From the NCBI GenBank assembly GCA_025602905.1, contig JAHLKI010000025.1:62001-126000 (forward strand): a stretch of DNA of 64,000 nt. The letters are read 5' to 3'. The notes beneath the pieces were generated by a model, which worked only from the letters and a program-made list of their open reading frames with translations, had not been told where the DNA came from and ran no database searches. The stretch is from Phlyctochytrium arcticum (Eukaryota > Chytridiomycota > Chytridiomycetes > Chytridiales > Chytridiaceae). The position numbers and the translations under genes were made by a program. This document shows positions 61,621-64,000 of the stretch, in pieces. The number at the start of each line of letters is the position of its first letter. Positions within the stretch are counted from its first letter, which is position 1.

Positions 61621-63018
61621 ATGGTCTCGACACGGAGCTCTTCACGGCACGAAGCCGCACATTCTCAGGAGACTCTGGAAGTAGCACCGGTTCCCTTTCT
61701 CCTAGAAAGCGTTCCTTTAGCTGAGCCTGTGCCCCCTGCAGGCGTGAAGCACTCGCACATTCCCGATGGTCCTTGCACAAGCTCTTGGTCGTACTATTCT
61801 AAAGTGCCCGAAGAATGCCTGACAAGAGAGGAAGTCTGCTTGGGAGTCGATGAAGCAGGCCGCGGCCCTGTTTTAGGTACTCTTTACCTGCGATTGGTGT
61901 GCCAAGACCTGTCCTAATATTCCAAAAAGGGCCAATGGTTTATGCTGTCAGTTACATGCCAATAGCAAAACGAGATGAATTGGCAAAGATTGGTTTCGCA
62001 GGTTGATAATATTTCTGTGTCAAAACATCCTGGCACGCGTTATCAACTGTACAAAAGATTCTAAGGTTCTGAAGGAGGAGCAGCGGGACGCGCTTTTCGC
62101 AAATCTCCTGAATCATGCATCATGGATCGGTTGGGCAGTCTACACATGCAGTCCACAAGATATCTCAGAATGCATGCTGCGAAAGTATGGGCCGTCGAGG
62201 ATTACACTATCAGTTACATTTGTAACATGATCAGTCTAGATCCAAGCACAATTTGAACGAGTTGGCGCACGACACCACAATGGAGCTTATCCGCCAAACC
62301 ATCAAACTAGGAGTCAATGTGGCAGAGGTACTCTAATAATGTGCAAGCATTCATGTTACTGAATGCAAGCGGGGCAGGTTTATGTAGACACCGTGGGACC
62401 CCCCGAATCATATCAGCGAAAATTGGAGCAAAATTTCCCACGGATTCGCTTTACTGTTGCGAAAAAGGCTGATTCACTGTATCCTTGCGTGAGTGCAGCA
62501 AGTATCTGTGCCAAAGTATGATTCTCAACATCACCCCAAGTAGCCTTTCTCACATAAATTTTTGACAGGTAACTCGTGATGCTATTTTGCGAGATTGGTT
62601 GTATGTGGAGAATTCTCTCATCACATCGCGGAAATTTGGTTCTGGCTATCCCTCAGGTATTTGCACATAGCCTCCGAGCAAGTTTGGGTGGCACCTGACC
62701 TTTTTAGATCCCAATACCGTCGACTGGCTCAAAAGCAACGTTGATCCTGTCTTTGGCTTTCCTCGCCTCATGCGTTTCAGTTGGTCCACATGTACGAAAT
62801 TACTCGAAGACAAAGGGGTGCCGGTTAAATGGTGAGCTTGCATGCCGAGTGAGCTGCACAGCCCGCGTCTAAACCTCTTCCCAAGGGCGGATGACATCGC
62901 ACAAGAATCAACGGATATCCGCGAATTATGGAAAAATAAAGAAAACACCGCTGATAGCAAAAATATCGCCCGCGATCCGCTATTTCTGGATTTGAAACCT
63001 GTTAGAGGAGTGTTGTAA
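61621..63018 (+). CDS. RNASEH2A: Ribonuclease H2 catalytic subunit A
   Basis: RNase H2 cuts RNA in RNA-DNA hybrids and removes single ribonucleotides from DNA. About 330 residues over eight small exons. The catalytic residues are in [13 protein letters not shown] (DEAGRG motif) and, after splicing, [31 protein letters not shown] carries the next catalytic Asp. [27 protein letters not shown] and [15 protein letters not shown] are further family blocks with the last acidic residue. [13 protein letters not shown] is the typical C-terminal block. The N-terminal about 60 residues are Pro/Ser-rich and specific to this gene. The start is the ATG at 61621. The stop is 59 bp from that of the convergent SPT8 gene. 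Confidence 0.93.
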
Positions 63019-63077
63019 TGTTTGACTTTTCACTTTACCACAGCGCCTTAGTTTTCTCCCTGGGTGCGCAAGCCTCT

Positions 63078-64000
63078 CTAATCCTCGACGCTCACAGTCA
63101 CAGCCGTACGCTGCAAAGGCTTAACCGTGTATACGAGACATTGAGTAGACGCTAGTCCATCCCACCCCCTTGTGCCGGAGGCGCTTAGCATATACTTCTT
63201 GGTGGGGTCAAGGGCTAGTGGAGTTTGTCAGCTACACTTAGAAACTCCTAGAGTAGAAATACTTACTTATGTTCGACACAACGCCGTTATTGTGACCTGG
63301 GATAATAGTGAATGGCACGACTGGAGCTGTTTCAAAATCTTCGTCGGCCATTGAAGCAGTGGGTCGGGTAGTGCTCGAGGTCTTGCCCAAATCTGGAACA
63401 GAAGGCGAAGGGGGAAGGTCCCCAGTGGCTGCAACATCAGAATCGATTCCATTGCCGAGCGATGTGCCCAAAACTGAGTCTCCTCCCATGTCGTCGTCCA
63501 AAAATAAGGTGAGACCAGCTGTTGGTAGTTTTGGCGTGCCCAACCGACTTTCCGTAGGGGTTGTACTATTCGATGGACCGCCAGATTTTGATCCCTCACG
63601 GCTGGCCTGTGCCGGGATTGGGGCGTCCCGTTGCGGGTTCGCCTCAAATGTTAGATCCAGGTCCCATAAGCGAATAATATCTTGCGACGCGCTACAAAAC
63701 GATAAGTTTGGTCGCCACGTTTCGGTTTTACCGATGAGACTTACCATAGGAGATGGCGATTATTCGGCATGGCATGGACAAAGGAAACCGGTCCAGAGTC
63801 TCGAGGTAACCGTATGGTTCGCAGAAGCTTGCCCTCCGCAACGTCAAACTCATCCACTATACATCACAGTTAAATTCAGTCAGCAGGAAATATCATACGC
63901 AGCTTTACCAGAGGCGTTTCTTCGTCCGCAAAAAATGCTCTTTCCATTCGCGCTCCATGTTGCCTGTCTCTCTGTTAAGTTGAAATCGGAAGATGCCTGG
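63078..64000 (-). CDS. SPT8: SAGA subunit Spt8-like WD40 protein, 5' part outside window
   Basis: Spt8 is a fungal WD40 subunit of the SAGA coactivator that contacts TBP. The visible part is the C-terminal half. Removing three introns gives ATWSANGKSIFCGRRNAS, VDEFDVAEGKLLRTIRLP, GPVSFVHAMPNNRHLL and CASQDIIRLWDLDL (WD repeats). A Ser/Asp-rich loop of about 90 residues follows, then VVPFTIIPGHNNGVVSNI and LDPTKKYMLSASGTRGWDG, a last-blade signature I associate with Spt8. The stop codon is TAG at 63078-63080. The gene continues beyond base 64000. Another WD40 protein cannot be excluded without the N terminus. Confidence 0.75.

Overview
The window is nuclear DNA of a fungus that still makes a flagellum, most likely a chytrid-type zoosporic fungus. 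The fungal evidence is a pentafunctional AROM polypeptide, a Spt8-like SAGA subunit, a class V myosin, an FH1/FH2 formin, a Cps1-like family 2 glycosyltransferase and a Syp1/FCHo muniscin. The flagellar evidence is IFT43, DLEC1/CFAP81 and SSNA1/DIP13, which yeasts and moulds lack. Genes are densely packed on both strands. Most are cut by short introns (about 37-75 nt, GT-AG with one GC-AG case), so many coding regions look broken until spliced. I see about 25 protein-coding genes, one spliceosomal RNA gene and one transposase-like gene at the left edge. Intron positions and spliced lengths were worked out by eye.

Layout. 1-2.4 kb: a MULE-type transposase-like gene running off the left edge, a U1 snRNA gene on the minus strand with its TATA box, and a 12-bp-period repeat. 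2.4-7.5 kb: a Ulp2/SENP6-7-type SUMO protease convergent with FRG1. 7.9-11.1 kb: a PPR protein and an SPF45/DRT111-like gene that keeps only the N-terminal part of the family. 11.3-17.8 kb: URB1. 18.4-23.5 kb: an eEF2 lysine methyltransferase, an HtrA-type protease and a family 2 glycosyltransferase. 24.1-28.6 kb: a diaphanous-type formin. 28.8-38.8 kb: IFT43 divergent from DLEC1, a METTL21-like methyltransferase, SmD3, an unassigned EF-hand protein and SSNA1. 38.9-45.7 kb: a second PPR protein, an FCHo/Syp1 muniscin and NKAP. 45.9-56 kb: an F-box protein, myosin V and a GCK-type STE20 kinase. 56.5-64 kb: AROM, RNASEH2A and the 3' part of SPT8.

Themes. Splicing and nuclear RNA biology recurs (U1, SmD3, NKAP, FRG1, the SPF45 fragment), as does actin and polarity machinery (formin, myosin V, GCK kinase, muniscin). 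The 28.8-38.8 kb stretch holds three conserved ciliary or centriolar genes, two of them head to head with very little spacing. No CRISPR array, rRNA operon or tRNA was found.
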